Below, one piece after another: positions 62,658 to 64,000 of a stretch of DNA of 64,000 bases. A program made the translations under genes and the position numbers. The stretch is taken from NCBI RefSeq assembly GCF_003323745.1, contig NZ_QOIL01000008.1, positions 186,001 to 250,000 of the forward strand, in the 5' to 3' direction. Numbering within the stretch: position 1 is the stretch's first letter; the number at the start of each line of letters is the position of its first letter. The notes under the pieces are model-generated. The model was not told the origin of the DNA. It saw only the letters and a program-made list of their open reading frames with translations, and searched no databases. Origin of the DNA: Sphaerisporangium album (GTDB taxonomy: Bacteria; Actinomycetota; Actinomycetes; Streptosporangiales; Streptosporangiaceae).

Positions 62658-63452
62658 ATGGGTGGTCAGGTGCTTCGGCTCCAGGACGTCGCCGTCCGCA
62701 GAGATGGCGCGGCCCTGTTGCGGGGCATCGACTGGACCGTCGAGGAGGACGAGCGCTGGGTCGTCATCGGCCCCAACGGAGCGGGCAAGACGACGCTGCT
62801 CCAGGTGGCGGCGGCGCTCCTGTACCCCAGCGAAGGCTCGGTCGAGATCCTCGGCGAGCGGCTCGGCCAGACGGACGTCTTCGACCTGCGGCCCCGCATC
62901 GGCCTCGCCAGCGCGGCGATCGCCGAGAAGGTTCCCGCCGAGGAGAAGGTCATCGACCTCGTCCTCACCGCCTCGTACGCGATCCTCGGCCGGTGGAACG
63001 AGGAGTACGACTCGGGGGACGTGACCCGCGCGGTCGAGCTCATCGACCAGCTCGGGTGCGCTCATCTGATCCGGCGGAAGTTCGGCACGCTGTCGGAGGG
63101 CGAGCGCAAGCGCGTCCAGATCGCGCGCGCCCTGATGCCCGATCCCGAGCTGCTGCTCCTCGACGAGCCGGCCGCCGGGCTCGACCTCGGCGGGCGCGAA
63201 GACCTCGTACGCCGCCTGTCCGCGCTCGCGTACGACGCCACGGCCCCCACGATGGTGCTGGTCACGCACCACGTCGAGGAGGTGCCGAGCGGCTTCACGC
63301 ACGTGCTGCTGCTGCGCCACGGCTCCGTGGTGGCCCAGGGTCCGATCGAATACGTCATGACCGCCGACAACCTCAGCCGCACCTTCGGCGTCCCCCTAAG
63401 TCTGGAGAGAAGCTCCGAGGGCCGCTGGTACGCCCGAGCCCTCCCGGGCTGA
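62658..63452 (+). CDS. ABC transporter ATP-binding protein
   Basis: This is a 264-residue ABC ATPase. It has Walker A GPNGAGKTT, signature LSEGERKRVQIARAL, Walker B LLLLDEP and switch His in VTHHVEE. There is no permease gene next to it, and it resembles the stand-alone YlmA/ModF-like group. GGAGG eight bases before the ATG fixes the start. An SPFH gene follows 40 bp downstream on the same strand. Confidence 0.9.
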   Translation: MGGQVLRLQDVAVRRDGAALLRGIDWTVEEDERWVVIGPNGAGKTTLLQVAAALLYPSEGSVEILGERLGQTDVFDLRPRIGLASAAIAEKVPAEEKVIDLVLTASYAILGRWNEEYDSGDVTRAVELIDQLGCAHLIRRKFGTLSEGERKRVQIARALMPDPELLLLDEPAAGLDLGGREDLVRRLSALAYDATAPTMVLVTHHVEEVPSGFTHVLLLRHGSVVAQGPIEYVMTADNLSRTFGVPLSLERSSEGRWYARALPG

Positions 63453-63492
63453 TCCACGCGAACGAAGAAAAGCGCCCGAACAAGGGAGCGTC

Positions 63493-64000
63493 ATGACCCA
63501 GCTCGTCGTCGCCATGGTCGTGGTGGCCGTCGCCGGTTTCGCGTTATATCGGACCATCCGCATCGTCCCGCAGGCGCAGGCGTACATCGTCGAGCGGCTC
63601 GGGCGCTACCACCGCACGCTGACCCCCGGCCTGAACATCGTCGTGCCGTTCGTCGACATGGTGAAGACGACGGTAGACCTGCGCGAGCAGGTCGTCTCCT
63701 TCCCGCCGCAGCCGGTGATCACCTCGGACAACCTGGTGGTGTCGATCGACACGGTGATCTACTTCCAGGTGACCGACGCCAAGGCCGCGACGTACGAGAT
63801 CGCGAACTTCCTGACCGGCGTCGAGCAGCTCACCGTCACCACGCTCCGCAACGTCGTCGGCGGCATGGACCTGGAGCGCGCGCTGACCTCCCGCGAGGAG
63901 ATCAACTCCGAGCTGCGCGGCGTGCTGGACGAGGCCACCGGCAAGTGGGGCATCCGGGTCAACCGGGTCGAGTTGAAGGCGATCGACCCGCCGGCCTCGA
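63493..64000 (+). CDS. SPFH/stomatin-like membrane protein (partial, C-terminus beyond window)
   Basis: The first 169 residues show an N-terminal membrane helix (LVVAMVVVAVAGFALYRTI) and the start of the SPFH domain (RIVPQAQAYIVERLGRYHRTL, DLREQVVSFPPQPVITSDN and the ALTSREEINSELRG segment). This is the flotillin-like paraslipin/QmcA group. AGGGAG four bases before the ATG supports the start. The C-terminus and any NfeD partner lie outside. Confidence 0.9.
   Translation, partial: MTQLVVAMVVVAVAGFALYRTIRIVPQAQAYIVERLGRYHRTLTPGLNIVVPFVDMVKTTVDLREQVVSFPPQPVITSDNLVVSIDTVIYFQVTDAKAATYEIANFLTGVEQLTVTTLRNVVGGMDLERALTSREEINSELRGVLDEATGKWGIRVNRVELKAIDPPAS

Overview
The window is high-GC DNA with GC-rich third codon positions, GTG starts and many four-base ATGA/GTGA gene overlaps. 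Gene content (WhiB-like WblA, BldG with a partner kinase-like protein, an actinobacterial Flp/Tad pilus locus, a MarP-type protease and a DUF4244 pilin) points to a filamentous actinobacterium. Streptosporangiales is my best guess, but nothing here fixes the genus.

Region 1 (1-13.4 kb, minus strand) is a lipid or polyketide synthase cluster of the polyunsaturated-fatty-acid-synthase (Pfa) type. In transcription order it holds an FAD oxidoreductase of the amine-oxidase/desaturase-like class, a free acyl carrier protein, a giant thioesterase-KS-AT-ACP-ACP-KR-DH protein, and a KS-CLF-AT protein cut by the window edge. An ECF sigma factor lies upstream, with a divergent TetR regulator. Region 2 (13.5-17.6 kb) holds regulators (TetR, GlxA-type AraC, MerR), a small membrane protein and tRNA-Pro(CGG).

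Region 3 (17.7-35.8 kb) is a conserved actinobacterial housekeeping block. Its order resembles the Mycobacterium tuberculosis Rv3667-Rv3683 region: metallophosphoesterase, YqeY, class A penicillin-binding protein, WblA/WhiB4, two ArsA-like ATPases, DUF4177, RidA, NUDIX, metallo-beta-lactamase fold, Crp, Nth, CoA-type NUDIX, HEAT protein, MarP protease, DUF309, EphE-like hydrolase, holin-family membrane protein and acetyl-CoA synthetase.

Region 4 (36.7-48.9 kb) holds a degenerate Fic-like protein and then the helicase/secretion neighbourhood: a CpaE-like ATPase, a small coupled ORF, TadA, TadB, TadC, a DUF4244 pilin, two TadE-like pseudopilins and a DECH-box helicase, followed by bldG and an anti-sigma-like kinase. 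Region 5 (50-64 kb) has a proton-pumping pyrophosphatase, a SixA-type phosphatase, SerB, a GNAT/PlsC acyltransferase pair (ornithine-lipid-like), two paralogous small secreted proteins of unknown function, an SDR-QueA pair, a two-component system, an unknown protein, an ABC ATPase and an SPFH protein cut by the edge.

The most unusual items are the thioesterase fused in front of the Pfa-like synthase, the Asn-Gly-His repeat linker and near-identical tandem ACPs in that protein, the secreted paralogue pair, the doubly coupled 79-residue ORF and repeated ATGAGCCG junctions in the Tad operon, and paired DnaA-box-like sites before both Tad transcription units. No mobile element, CRISPR array or rRNA was seen.
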